Shown in pieces: positions 33,501-41,415 of a DNA stretch of 45,587 nucleotides. Every line of letters begins with the position of its first letter. Position 1 is the first letter of the stretch. Both the position numbers and the translations under genes were made by a program. The stretch covers positions 1-45,587 of the forward strand of contig NZ_PVZF01000019.1 in assembly GCF_003002055.1 (NCBI RefSeq). The letters run 5' to 3'. The notes beneath the pieces were generated by a model that saw nothing but the letters and a program-made list of their open reading frames with translations, had not been told where the DNA came from and searched no databases. The stretch comes from Kineococcus rhizosphaerae. GTDB lineage: Bacteria; Actinomycetota; Actinomycetes; Actinomycetales; Kineococcaceae.

Positions 33501-33550
33501 GTGCCGGCGACGTGCATCACCGCAGCGTCGCCTCAGGAAAGGGCAGCTGA
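30542..33550 (+). CDS. VirB4/TcpF-type conjugation ATPase
   Basis: 1002 aa, the motor ATPase of the type IV secretion-like channel. Walker A is GELGSGKSYTMKS (about 516-528), Walker B KVVFLNDEMHR (about 726-736), and a glutamine-containing segment GIFGSQDCTNDF follows. The N-terminal 450 residues are the VirB4 family domain (HGTWWATYRLQGLAYGRRPDAEKE). About 130 residues at the C terminus are a Ser/Thr/Pro tail with a 12-bp repeat (33353-33388). TGATG links it to the next gene. Confidence 0.92.
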   Translation: MGVQNTIENPIQTLTGNLLFSAHGTWWATYRLQGLAYGRRPDAEKESIRALHQGLYRALGGESLHLGLAVDTDPVTVVQRMLHNLEQPLEQLPEWTAECEATLDRLEDDVVLGERTYWLAVPLRGTGSEALIEPLRAVWTWFLTIIGFPRLPPSQRMLAERRRRADEVMRLIPAPFRPRPATAAEQAWIYAHALHRGLATDPWLPPTAADAGTSDAATFDRQQAPDPADKDLPAAPTAASLLAGGALGEPLIDEGALSDVPEEGWRRGWRQRLRQLKPAERRVLKVIDADRDTASYQSMLVLAGTPDGGAVFPGTEWLGHVENAGVPVDWAVRMRNNAREAVLGRNRRAVTRLNEQYEQRAGETTTGAHELDATGELLTEYQRRLATEKSEVELETITCFSTAAETRDQALAQGDALVAWFASFEHRLARPLGEQADTWWAMQPGAAWPRKLADFTQISLSEGFAAAVPMMSTVLGDRHGTPLALNQTTRAQSVVFLDLFGTIAADFSGCVAVAGELGSGKSYTMKSIAGAECDRGANIIAIDSSGTGEYVDFARSLGDCEIADVLNPQRSLDPLRILPGDEGATVARSLLVTLFNIVSTSADDTLLGRVLKQEYRHQNGITGLGSLTDHLINECLLAGGADLGYRLDAYRSEAFSAVLFDETLPPIRTDSRALIFWTHGLQLPTSSELNNAHLFAQLKIEKRFGRAIYAMLMGLSRRLAFADPTQKVVFLNDEMHRTTSSPEGLEETKTYVREARKELAAGIFGSQDCTNDFGDDTLKGLIPYRIVMRLTDKILAAAALTWIGLEATADLVKEVTQQLSPRDPHHPTGEVPAARRGEGLFRDSYGRIGRVKILGPALAARRKAYSTTATSRTADLPTDLTPLSTSTGDHTPGRIDAQVRPTSPASTAPASTAATASLQLSKPVMEPTSTTAVGHNPLMSTPASAPMGTPGPLTVANPAAERLRRIARSHVEAALARSRETTTAGSSAGDVHHRSVASGKGS

Positions 33551-35952
33551 TGCACCCGCCCTTGAAGCTGCACCCGCCCTTCCTTGGCGGGGGAGACCAC
33601 CTCGCTCCGCGAGCGCTGAGCGCCACCAAGAGGTTCGTGGCCCTGCTGATGCTCGTCGTCGCGACGGTGACCGTCGCTGCGAGCCTGCTCCTGGCTCCCG
33701 CCTCGGCTCAGGCTGCTACTGAGCCGCAGGTGTCATCGAACGCCCCTGGAGCTCGCCTGGTCGATTCCGCAGCGACTGCTCCTCCTGCTCCTCCTGCGCG
33801 TCCGGCGCCCGCACCCGGCGCGACCTCAACCTCGGGTGCCGATGCGGACCCGGGAACGGACGTGGGCACGTCGGCAGCAGTCGACGAGGCCGCCGGAGCC
33901 AGCAGCACCACGGATGCAGGCAGTGATGCAGGCAGTAGTGCAGGCAGCAGCGACGACGCTCCTTCCGCCGGCGTTCTCTCGGGCCTGGACGCGAAGGACT
34001 CCCACGGTCTCAGCGTCAGCAGCTACCAGCTGTCCACCGACGGCGGCGGAATGACCTCGCCGATCAAGCTCATCACCAACGGCTTCCTGCTGAACATGCT
34101 GTGGGAGGGCTACCGATGGCTGGTGGGTCTGGCCGCGACCATGATCAACATGGCTCTGCAGATGAGCTGGGTCGACGCACTGGCCAACGCCGTCCAGCCG
34201 GTGGCGACCACTCTGCAGGTCAACATCATCGACCGACTCGGACTCAGCCGGGTCGCACTGTCCCTGTCCGGGCTGGCCGCCGGCTGGTTCATCGCCCGCG
34301 GCAAGTACGTCACCGGCGTCGGCAAGCTCGTCTCGGCCGGAGTCTTCGCCGGCCTGGCTGCCACGCTGCTGGCCAACCCCGTCGCCAGCATCACCGGACC
34401 CGACGGACTGCTCGCTGGTGCTCGAGACTTGGGCCAAGCCACCTCCACCATCGTGGTCAGCAACGGGCAGAGCGCCGACCCTGACCCAGCGCAGATCCAG
34501 TCCCAAACCAGCGCTTCCCTCGTCGACGTCTTCGTCCGCCTGCCGCACCAGCTGCTGAACTACGGGGCCGTCATCGACGGGACCGGCTGCCAGGACGCCT
34601 ACGACAAGGCCTTGAAGGAGGGGCCACGAGCCTCCGACGACGACGGAGCCCGCAAGGCCGTCGGCGACTGCGACGAGAAGCTGAAGAAGTACGCCGACGA
34701 CCCAGGCTGGACCGGCGTGTGGTCCGCGCTCATCCTGCTCCCCGCGGGACTGCTGCTGGTCGTGATGGCCATCGTCTTGGCCGTCGTACTTTTCCTGGCC
34801 ACCGCAGTGGCTTTGTTCTGCGCCCTCAAGCTCATCTGGGACGTCGTCATGGCCCAGGCACCGGGGGAGCGGTCCGGCTTCGCCGGATCCCTGGCCAGTC
34901 TCGTGGGCGCGGTGGTGTCGGTCATCTTCTTCATGATCTTGCTGGGTATCTACTGCGTCCTGCTCGGCAAGATGATGGGCGCCAAGGACGGGCAAGACCC
35001 CGTGGTCCGGTTCCTCATCGTCGACCTGCTCATGGTGGTGCTGATCGTCGTCACGATCATCGCCCGCAAGCGCATCGCCGAACGAGGACGAGAGTGGGCA
35101 CAACGAGCCAGCAGCTGGGCCGGGGTCAAGAACGCCAAACCCGTGCAGATGCCGCGCATGTCCCAGCTCACCCAGGCCGGCAGCACCCTGGCCGCGGGCC
35201 GGATGCAGGCCCGCCGTCTGGGGCCCTCGATGCCCACCACCGGCAACGCCGCGCAACGCCTCGGCCAGCGGGTGGCGCAGTCCAAACTCGTCAAGACCGG
35301 CGTCGCAGCAGCGACCCTGGCCACCGGCGCCGGCGGTCTGGCGCTGAAGTCCACGATCGGGGCGCCGGTCTACGCACCGCGCGCCGCACGCGCCGCCTCC
35401 GCTGCCGTCAAGGCCCGCAGCGCAGCGATGCGCTCAAGGCTGCAGACCGCGCGCTCTGGCGCAGGCAGCTTCGCCAAGGAGTACGCCCACAACGTCGGCG
35501 TCGTGGCCGGGCCCATCGCCCGGCCCGTCGCCAAGGCCGGAACAGCCGCGGGTAAGGCAGCTGGGCGCAAGGCCGCACCGACCGTCACCGCGGCCGGGAT
35601 CCACTTCGGCGCCGGACGCGCCCCCGGCGGACCCACGTCGCCGACCTCAACCCGCAAGGCGCCGGTCAGTGCCCCACGCCGCGCCGCCAGCGCCGGGCAG
35701 CCCACCCCCGCGAACGTCGCAGCCAACGCCGCCCGCTTGGCCGCTCGCCGCCGCGACCGCCTCGAGAACCCGGCCAGTTCCTCTAGCGACCTGCAAGCAG
35801 GGATCGCCACCCAAAGCTTCCGGGTGGCCAAGGCAGCCGCCGCAGCCGCACCTGCGAAACCGCGACCCACTGCCGCCGACGAAGCTGACGTCTCCCGGCT
35901 GTACGAGCGCATGCGGGTGCGTACCGCACGCCGCGACAACGGCCGCAGCTGA
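33550..35952 (+). CDS. VirB6/TcpH-like polytopic channel protein
   Basis: 800 aa. Signal peptide (about 26-56, RFVALLMLVVATVTVAASLLLAPASAQAA), a low-complexity external stretch with an AGSD-type repeat from a 12-bp DNA array (33913-33960), then multiple membrane helices (about 190-290 and 395-515, including WSALILLPAGLLLVVMAIVLAVVLFLATAVALFCALKLIW). A 280-residue basic Ala-rich tail follows. This is the layout of VirB6-like membrane channel subunits of Gram-positive conjugation systems. Start overlaps the VirB4 stop. Confidence 0.8.
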   Translation: MHPPLKLHPPFLGGGDHLAPRALSATKRFVALLMLVVATVTVAASLLLAPASAQAATEPQVSSNAPGARLVDSAATAPPAPPARPAPAPGATSTSGADADPGTDVGTSAAVDEAAGASSTTDAGSDAGSSAGSSDDAPSAGVLSGLDAKDSHGLSVSSYQLSTDGGGMTSPIKLITNGFLLNMLWEGYRWLVGLAATMINMALQMSWVDALANAVQPVATTLQVNIIDRLGLSRVALSLSGLAAGWFIARGKYVTGVGKLVSAGVFAGLAATLLANPVASITGPDGLLAGARDLGQATSTIVVSNGQSADPDPAQIQSQTSASLVDVFVRLPHQLLNYGAVIDGTGCQDAYDKALKEGPRASDDDGARKAVGDCDEKLKKYADDPGWTGVWSALILLPAGLLLVVMAIVLAVVLFLATAVALFCALKLIWDVVMAQAPGERSGFAGSLASLVGAVVSVIFFMILLGIYCVLLGKMMGAKDGQDPVVRFLIVDLLMVVLIVVTIIARKRIAERGREWAQRASSWAGVKNAKPVQMPRMSQLTQAGSTLAAGRMQARRLGPSMPTTGNAAQRLGQRVAQSKLVKTGVAAATLATGAGGLALKSTIGAPVYAPRAARAASAAVKARSAAMRSRLQTARSGAGSFAKEYAHNVGVVAGPIARPVAKAGTAAGKAAGRKAAPTVTAAGIHFGAGRAPGGPTSPTSTRKAPVSAPRRAASAGQPTPANVAANAARLAARRRDRLENPASSSSDLQAGIATQSFRVAKAAAAAAPAKPRPTAADEADVSRLYERMRVRTARRDNGRS

Positions 35953-37184
35953 TGGCGCTGCACAGCCCCCCACGAGCACCCGGGCGGCCCTACTCCTCAG
36001 CAGCCCAGGCTCGGCCCACAGCCGGCGGCTCCAGCACCGGTCGCCGGGTCCTGATTGCCGCCGGGATCACGTTGGTGCTGGCCGTCCTCGCCGCTGTCTT
36101 CGGGCCCGTCCTGCTCATCGCCTCGATGGTCGGCGGCTCCGGCGGCGGGGGAGTCTCGGCGCTGGCCCCCTCGGCGGTGCCCGGCGTCAACGCAGTCCTG
36201 CTGGACGCTATGACCAGGGCCGCAGCCGCGACCAACACCGTGGCCCCGCAGTGCACCGGGATGCGCTGGTCAATCCTGGCCGGGGTGGCGCAGGTGGAGT
36301 CCAACCTCGCCGCCGGGCGCACCATCAGCCCTACCGGTGAGGTAAGCCCGCGCATCATCGGACCAGCGCTGAACGGCTCTGGGGTCGGCGGCAACCGCAC
36401 CCCCATCTACGACACCGACGGCGGCCGCTTCGATGGCGACACCGTCTACGACCGCGCCGTGGGGGCCTGGCAGTTCATCCCCTCCAGCTGGGCCATCTAC
36501 GGCCGCGACGGCAACGGCGACGGCCTCGCGGATCCGCACAACGTCTACGACAACGCTCTCGGCGCGGTCGTGCACCTGTGTGGCACCGGCGCCAAGGACC
36601 TCTCGAACCGGGACCAGCTGCGCCAGACCATCTACGGCTACAACCGCTCCTGGACGTACGTCGACAAGGTCTTGGCGAACATCGACACCTTCGACCAGAT
36701 CGGCGTGGCCGCCGGGGGAGCCGCCGTCCCCGAGGCCAGCGGCCGCGCCGCCGTCATCATCGCCGCGGCCCGCAAGTGGACCGGGACGCCTTACGCCTGG
36801 GGGGGTGGGTCGGGACGGCCCGGACCTGGCGGCACGGTCCTGGGCGGACCCTCGCGTGGCTTCGCGCAGGGAGCGGGAACGATCGGCTTCGACTGCAGCG
36901 GCCTGACCCAGTACGCCTACGCCGCCGCGGGTATCCAGCTGCCGCGAGTCTCCTCCCAGCAGGCCCTGCAGGGGCAGCGGATCCCACGCTCAGCCGGTCT
37001 GGAAGCCGTTGCTCCCGGTGACCTCATCTTCTTCGGCTCCAATCCCGCGGCCGGGACGGGCATCTACCACGTGGCGATCTACCTTGGCGGGGGACAGATG
37101 ATCGATGCCCCTCGCACCGGCACCTTCGTGCGCGAGGAGGCGGTGTGGATGAGCAGCTACGCCGGCGCCGTGCACTTCGGCTAG
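35952..37184 (+). CDS. lytic transglycosylase plus NlpC/P60 cell-wall hydrolase (VirB1-like)
   Basis: 410 aa. One membrane helix (about 32-60), then an SLT-type transglycosylase (about 95-235; catalytic Glu in GVAQVESNL, GAWQFIPSSWAIYG, a calcium-loop-like DGNGDGLADP), then an NlpC/P60 peptidase (about 265-410; catalytic Cys in FDCSGLTQYAY near 312, His in IYHVAIYLGGG near 371). It would cut both glycan strands and peptide stems of peptidoglycan to let the conjugation channel pass. The same two-domain protein is a hallmark of Gram-positive conjugation loci. TGATG overlap with the previous gene. Confidence 0.92.
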   Translation: MALHSPPRAPGRPYSSAAQARPTAGGSSTGRRVLIAAGITLVLAVLAAVFGPVLLIASMVGGSGGGGVSALAPSAVPGVNAVLLDAMTRAAAATNTVAPQCTGMRWSILAGVAQVESNLAAGRTISPTGEVSPRIIGPALNGSGVGGNRTPIYDTDGGRFDGDTVYDRAVGAWQFIPSSWAIYGRDGNGDGLADPHNVYDNALGAVVHLCGTGAKDLSNRDQLRQTIYGYNRSWTYVDKVLANIDTFDQIGVAAGGAAVPEASGRAAVIIAAARKWTGTPYAWGGGSGRPGPGGTVLGGPSRGFAQGAGTIGFDCSGLTQYAYAAAGIQLPRVSSQQALQGQRIPRSAGLEAVAPGDLIFFGSNPAAGTGIYHVAIYLGGGQMIDAPRTGTFVREEAVWMSSYAGAVHFG

Positions 37185-37309
37185 GTCCCTGCCCGCGGCG
37201 CGACTCGACAGCGTGGTACCGCCCTCGGGTGGCCGGCCGCACTCGAGCGCCCAACGACGTTGAGCTTGACGCGGTACCCGTCTGATCCAACCTTGAACTG
37301 GAGCATCAC

Positions 37310-38284
37310 GTGCCTGCCTTCCCCTCCCCTCGCAGACGCTCACGGACCGCTCATGCTGACGCCGTCGACAACTTCGAGCAGGACCTCGAGCAGGACCTCG
37401 AGCAGGACCTCTTCGTTGGGCACGACCAGGAGAACGCCCACGACCGAAGCCCGGACAGCAGCTGCTCCACGGAGGCGGAGTGGGATGAGGAACCGACCTC
37501 AGCGAGCTCCGATGAGAAGGGCCTCAGCAGCCTGCGGTACTGGCTGCTGTGGGGAGTCCCTATCGCGGCCCTGGTGCTCTTCGGTGCCCACATGATCGCG
37601 CCGGCGGTCGGCCTACCCACCTGGAACCAGGCGCTGCGCCACCGCACCCAGGCCGCCTCACCTGCCAGTGCCTCCTCTCAGCAGGTGCCCGCGACTGCGG
37701 TGTCGGCTGCTCCGGCACCGACGTCGCCGGTACCGACGTCGCCGTCGACAGACAATGGCTCGCAGGGACAGGATGGAGCCGTCGGCACCCCCTCCGCCTT
37801 GGAGGCCCCAGCAGGTACCGACCCCTCCGCCGCCTCCACCGTCGTCCCGCCTGCCGCTTCACCTGCAGACGCCTCACCTGCGGACGCCTCAGCAAGCCAG
37901 ACCCCGCCGGCGGACGTCTTGGCGGGCCCGGTCGACGACGCGGTCCTGCAGCAACTGCTGACGAAATCCATGCCCGAACGTCTGGGGGTCACAGACCCCC
38001 ACATCGATGAGTCGCCCTCGGCGCAGTCGACCGTCCAGGCCGCCTGGCAGGCGCTGAGCGCGGACCTGAACGCCGGTGGATGGAGCGAGGCCCACATGCA
38101 AGCTCACGAACTCACCAGCGATGAGACAGTCGAGCGCCCTGGCCAACTGCCGTCACACACGACCGTGGTGATCATGTGGTCGGCCCTCAGCGCGGCCGGA
38201 GACCTGCAGGACCGGCAGATGTCGGCCGTGAGGATGGACACCACCACGACACCGGCGACCCCCCAGCAGATCACCACGCTCTAG
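37310..38284 (+). CDS. single-pass membrane protein of the conjugation cluster
   Basis: 324 aa, GTG start at 37310 with GGAG six nt upstream. The N terminus holds an acidic EQDL repeat (12-bp DNA units at 37376-37411). A membrane helix (YWLLWGVPIAALVLFGAHMIAPAVG, about 80-103) is followed by 110 residues of Pro/Ala/Ser linker with SPADA repeats. A C-terminal domain (about 215-324) includes LTKSMPERLGVTDP and VVIMWSALSAAGDL. No family recognised; topology is like an exported VirB8/VirB10-type accessory. A weak CCCGC/GCGGG hairpin follows at 38292-38306. Confidence 0.68.
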   Translation: MPAFPSPRRRSRTAHADAVDNFEQDLEQDLEQDLFVGHDQENAHDRSPDSSCSTEAEWDEEPTSASSDEKGLSSLRYWLLWGVPIAALVLFGAHMIAPAVGLPTWNQALRHRTQAASPASASSQQVPATAVSAAPAPTSPVPTSPSTDNGSQGQDGAVGTPSALEAPAGTDPSAASTVVPPAASPADASPADASASQTPPADVLAGPVDDAVLQQLLTKSMPERLGVTDPHIDESPSAQSTVQAAWQALSADLNAGGWSEAHMQAHELTSDETVERPGQLPSHTTVVIMWSALSAAGDLQDRQMSAVRMDTTTTPATPQQITTL

Positions 38285-38437
38285 GACACAGCCCGCTACC
38301 TGCGGGTGCCCTCCCATCCCTGACAGGGCCGCCCACCTCCTCGGCCCGAGCGCACGCACCACGACCACGACCGTCGGCGACCGCGGATCGAAGACTGGCT
38401 TCCGGGCGAACTCCTCGTAAGGAACTTGCCGAGGCGA

Positions 38438-38467
38438 TGTCACATCCGCCTCCGCAGTGGGCTCTTG
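38438..38467 (+). promoter_or_regulatory. bipartite promoter-like motif, copy 5 (coupling ATPase)
   Basis: TGTCACATCCG-N11-GGCTCTTG. Both blocks match copy 4 base for base. It lies in the 240-bp gap before the coupling ATPase gene, with a predicted leader of about 50 nt that contains the GGAGGAG SD. Confidence 0.7.
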
Positions 38468-38524
38468 CCTACCAAGAGGCAAGACCTGCGATCCGGCAGT
38501 CCGTGCAGTCGATGGAGGAGTCCC

Positions 38525-40915
38525 GTGCAAACGACGCGGTCACCACGCGGCAACGCCGCGCTGACGCTCACCGGCGTGGAGAGCGTCAGCGCACCCAGCG
38601 CCGCGCCGCGGCTTCCCCCCAGCCGCAAGACTTGGCCCGTCAGCGCCTACAGCTGCTTGGTGGGGGCAGTGGCGGCCCAAGGCGTCCTGCCCCTGGCCGG
38701 CTTCTCGCAGATGACGATTCTGGCCGGCGCGGGGGGAGTGGCCCTGGCTACAGCCACGGCCGTCAACGGGCTGCGCAAGGACCGACGCAACGAGGTACGG
38801 GACTTGCTGGCCGAGGGCCTCTACCGGCTGATGGAGTTGCCGGCCCCTCAGCGCCGGCGAGTGCGGTGCTGGCGGTGGCGCGGCCTGCTCGTGGGGCACC
38901 CACAGCGCATCCGCCTGGACTACGCCCCCATCGTCAACGACACCGACCCCCTGTGGCTGCCGTCGATCCTGGACAAGGTTGAAGCGCGTCTGGGGTTGAC
39001 CTACCGCCTCGTCGCTCACGACCCCGCCCGTTGCCGGATCATCCTGGGGCTGCAGACCGAGACGGTTGAAACCGAAGAGGAAGAGGTCTTCCCCGAGGTC
39101 GTCGAACGAGCCGAACGCATCATCCACGAGCTGCTCGGTGAGAACGCCGAGATCGAGGTGACCTGGGCCGCCGCAGACCACCCGCTGGCCCGCGACGCCG
39201 CCGCGGAGGCCGCTTCTGGCGCAGAGCGCGGCAGTGGTGATGACCTGGTCACCCTTCGCGAGCGACCCGTGACCAAGGTAGCCGAGAAGCACCTCATCGC
39301 CTTGGAGGTCGAACACACCGCCGGGGCGCGGGTCGCTTCGCTGGCGGTGCGGACCCGCATCCAGCGGACCGTCTCGACGATGCTGCCCGGGCGCTGGCGG
39401 GCACTGTGGGACCTGGAGAACGAGGTCGTTCGCTTTGAGGCTCGACCCCGCATGCCCGACAACGTGCCTCATCCGCCCTTCACCCCGCAGCAGGCCGACC
39501 ACCGTAGGTGGCGCCAGGTCCGCATTCCCTGGGGGGTGGACGAGAACGGCGAGACGCTCTACTGGCGGCCCGCCCTGGAGCCTCACATGGTCGTCACCGG
39601 AACCACCGGCGGCGGCAAGACGGTCCTGCTGGACGGCCTCATCCTGGAGATCTGCGCCAACGACTGGCCGTGCATTCTCATCGATGGCAAGGGCACCGAG
39701 TTCCTCGGGTTCGCCACCTGGCCCAACGTGCAACTGGTCGCGACCGAAACCTGGGAACACGTCGCTGTCCTGCACCACGTGCGGCGCCTGGTTGAAGAGC
39801 GTCGGAAGATGGTCAAGCGCGGCCAGAAGCAGGAGGCCGACTTCAGCCCTCTCTTCCTGGTCATCGACGAGTACGCCGACATCCGCGATGAGGTGACCCG
39901 CTGGTACCTGTCGGTCAAACGCTCCGGTGACCCCGCCAAGGCCCCGATGCTGCTGATGCTGGCCTCGATCGCCCGTATCGCCCGCAGCTTCAAGATTCAC
40001 ATCGTGCTCGGCTTGCAGCGCCCAGATACAGAGTTTCTCACCGGAGAAATGCGTGACAACATGCGCGCCCGAGTCGCCATGGGCAAGCTGTCCCCGGACG
40101 GGTCGAAGATGATGTTCGACTCCTACAGTGCCGGTGTCGCGGTGCCGAAAATCGCCGGGCGCGCCAACTGTATGGACGGGGACAACCGCATCCGAGAAGC
40201 GCAGGTGTGGTGGACACCTGACCCCCGGCGCGTGGAGCCGGACAACGTCGCCGACGTAGAGATCCTGCGGGGCCTGCTGCCGCAGTCCAACAGTCACGAG
40301 CGCCTCGTCATCGTCCCGCCCAGCGCCAAACAGAGCGAGGGGAAAGAAGCAGACGCACCGTCCTACCAGGACTATGCCAACGCCGCGCTCGTTCCGGCCC
40401 GTGAACGCCCGGACCTGGAGGAGCACGTCATCGACTACCACCGCAAGCTGTTCCTGCAGGCCGACAACCTGCGCGATGAGGCGCATTCGCAAGACATGGG
40501 GGTGCTCGTCGAGAATCCGGTCGCCGAACTGCCGGCGGGGTCCTTTGGATCTCCCAGCAACGCGACCTGGGAGGAGGACGACTTCACCACCGAGACGAGC
40601 GGCGGTCGTACCAAGGCGTCAGGTTCCGCAGCCGCCGAGGAGGACGCGCAGTGGGCCAACGCGCAACTGGACCCTGACGCGGTGGACGAGATCATCGTCC
40701 CGGCCGCCGACGTGCGCGAAGGAGACGTTGCCCAGCTGGAAGGCACGGGCTGGGTACTGATCGACGCGGTCGAGGAGGACCCGATGGACCCCGAGCAGAT
40801 GTACCGGGTCCTGTCCTGGCGGGCTCTGGACGACAGTGACGCCGGCCTGCACAGCTGCGAAGGGGGACAACTCATCACCGTCCAGCGCGTCGCCTCCGGA
40901 TTGGACGACCAGTGA
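38525..40915 (+). CDS. FtsK/TcpA-type conjugative coupling ATPase
   Basis: 796 aa from GTG 38525, chosen because GGAGGAG lies 4 nt upstream; a 33-codon longer frame has no SD. Two N-terminal membrane helices (about 38-76) and a regulatory region (about 80-330) precede the FtsK/HerA motor. Walker A is TGTTGGGKTVLL (about 357-368), Walker B LFLVIDEYADI (about 443-453), and GLQRPDTEFLTGEMRDNMRARVAMG follows. Such proteins deliver plasmid DNA to the T4SS-like channel (TcpA) or move double-stranded DNA themselves (TraB-like). With TcpC and VirB4 present, the TcpA-like role is favoured. The C-terminal 150 residues are acidic. Confidence 0.9.
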   Translation: MQTTRSPRGNAALTLTGVESVSAPSAAPRLPPSRKTWPVSAYSCLVGAVAAQGVLPLAGFSQMTILAGAGGVALATATAVNGLRKDRRNEVRDLLAEGLYRLMELPAPQRRRVRCWRWRGLLVGHPQRIRLDYAPIVNDTDPLWLPSILDKVEARLGLTYRLVAHDPARCRIILGLQTETVETEEEEVFPEVVERAERIIHELLGENAEIEVTWAAADHPLARDAAAEAASGAERGSGDDLVTLRERPVTKVAEKHLIALEVEHTAGARVASLAVRTRIQRTVSTMLPGRWRALWDLENEVVRFEARPRMPDNVPHPPFTPQQADHRRWRQVRIPWGVDENGETLYWRPALEPHMVVTGTTGGGKTVLLDGLILEICANDWPCILIDGKGTEFLGFATWPNVQLVATETWEHVAVLHHVRRLVEERRKMVKRGQKQEADFSPLFLVIDEYADIRDEVTRWYLSVKRSGDPAKAPMLLMLASIARIARSFKIHIVLGLQRPDTEFLTGEMRDNMRARVAMGKLSPDGSKMMFDSYSAGVAVPKIAGRANCMDGDNRIREAQVWWTPDPRRVEPDNVADVEILRGLLPQSNSHERLVIVPPSAKQSEGKEADAPSYQDYANAALVPARERPDLEEHVIDYHRKLFLQADNLRDEAHSQDMGVLVENPVAELPAGSFGSPSNATWEEDDFTTETSGGRTKASGSAAAEEDAQWANAQLDPDAVDEIIVPAADVREGDVAQLEGTGWVLIDAVEEDPMDPEQMYRVLSWRALDDSDAGLHSCEGGQLITVQRVASGLDDQ

Positions 40916-40973
40916 CCCTCCCAACCACCAACACGACGCAGGCACCGGGTGGAAGCCTGGTCAGGGGACCCGC

Positions 40974-41321
40974 GTGGCTCAACAAGCCCAGAAGTACCTG
41001 CGAGCGCACGAAGGGCCAGCGAGCATGAGCGGCCCGCAGAGCGCGAACTCTGAACCCGACGAACGCATGCAGGTCACGCTGATCGCGATGGCTGTGGCCT
41101 CAGCAGTGGGGGTGACAGCGATGTGGAAGGCCGTACTGACCTTCCTCATCGGCTTCGCCGTCCTGGTCCCCGCCGGCGCTGACGTCCTCGTACGCATGCC
41201 TGGTGGTGCAGGCGTCGGCCTCGACGCACCCCGGTGCTGGATCGCCGCCGCACTGGTCATGGCCCTCGTCGGACTAGGCGTGAAACATCAGCGCCACCGG
41301 CGGCAGCTCGAAAGCCTCTGA
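40974..41321 (+). CDS. small membrane protein after the coupling ATPase
   Basis: 115 aa from GTG 40974 (AGGGGA upstream); ATG 41025 is an alternative. Polar N terminus, then membrane helices (VTLIAMAVASAVGVTAMW, AVLTFLIGFAVLVPAGADVL, WIAAALVMALVGLGV), and a basic tail. No family recognised. Confidence 0.6.
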   Translation: MAQQAQKYLRAHEGPASMSGPQSANSEPDERMQVTLIAMAVASAVGVTAMWKAVLTFLIGFAVLVPAGADVLVRMPGGAGVGLDAPRCWIAAALVMALVGLGVKHQRHRRQLESL

Positions 41322-41415
41322 GTCGGCGCGTCGAGTCGAGCCACCAGCGGGCAACGCCGCACCGCTCAGACAGCGACTGTCGCAACCGTAGACGAGCATC
41401 TCGAAAGGACCCACC

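Noticed and set aside
38438-38700. Plus-strand ORF starting at ATG 38438 (MSHPPPQWALAYQEARP)
   Set aside because: It overlaps the coupling ATPase start, its codon bias is weaker, and its start lies inside the bipartite promoter motif.
30542-40915. Relaxase or oriT in the conjugation cluster
   Set aside because: No relaxase-type HUH or tyrosine motif gene and no nic-like site could be recognised; it probably lies outside the window if the element uses one.
41378-41407. Further promoter copy upstream of the WhiB-like gene (TGTCGCAACCG)
   Set aside because: First block has several mismatches and the sequence 11 nt later (CTCGAAAG) does not match the second block. A similar TGTCGCA upstream of 18811 was rejected for the same reason.
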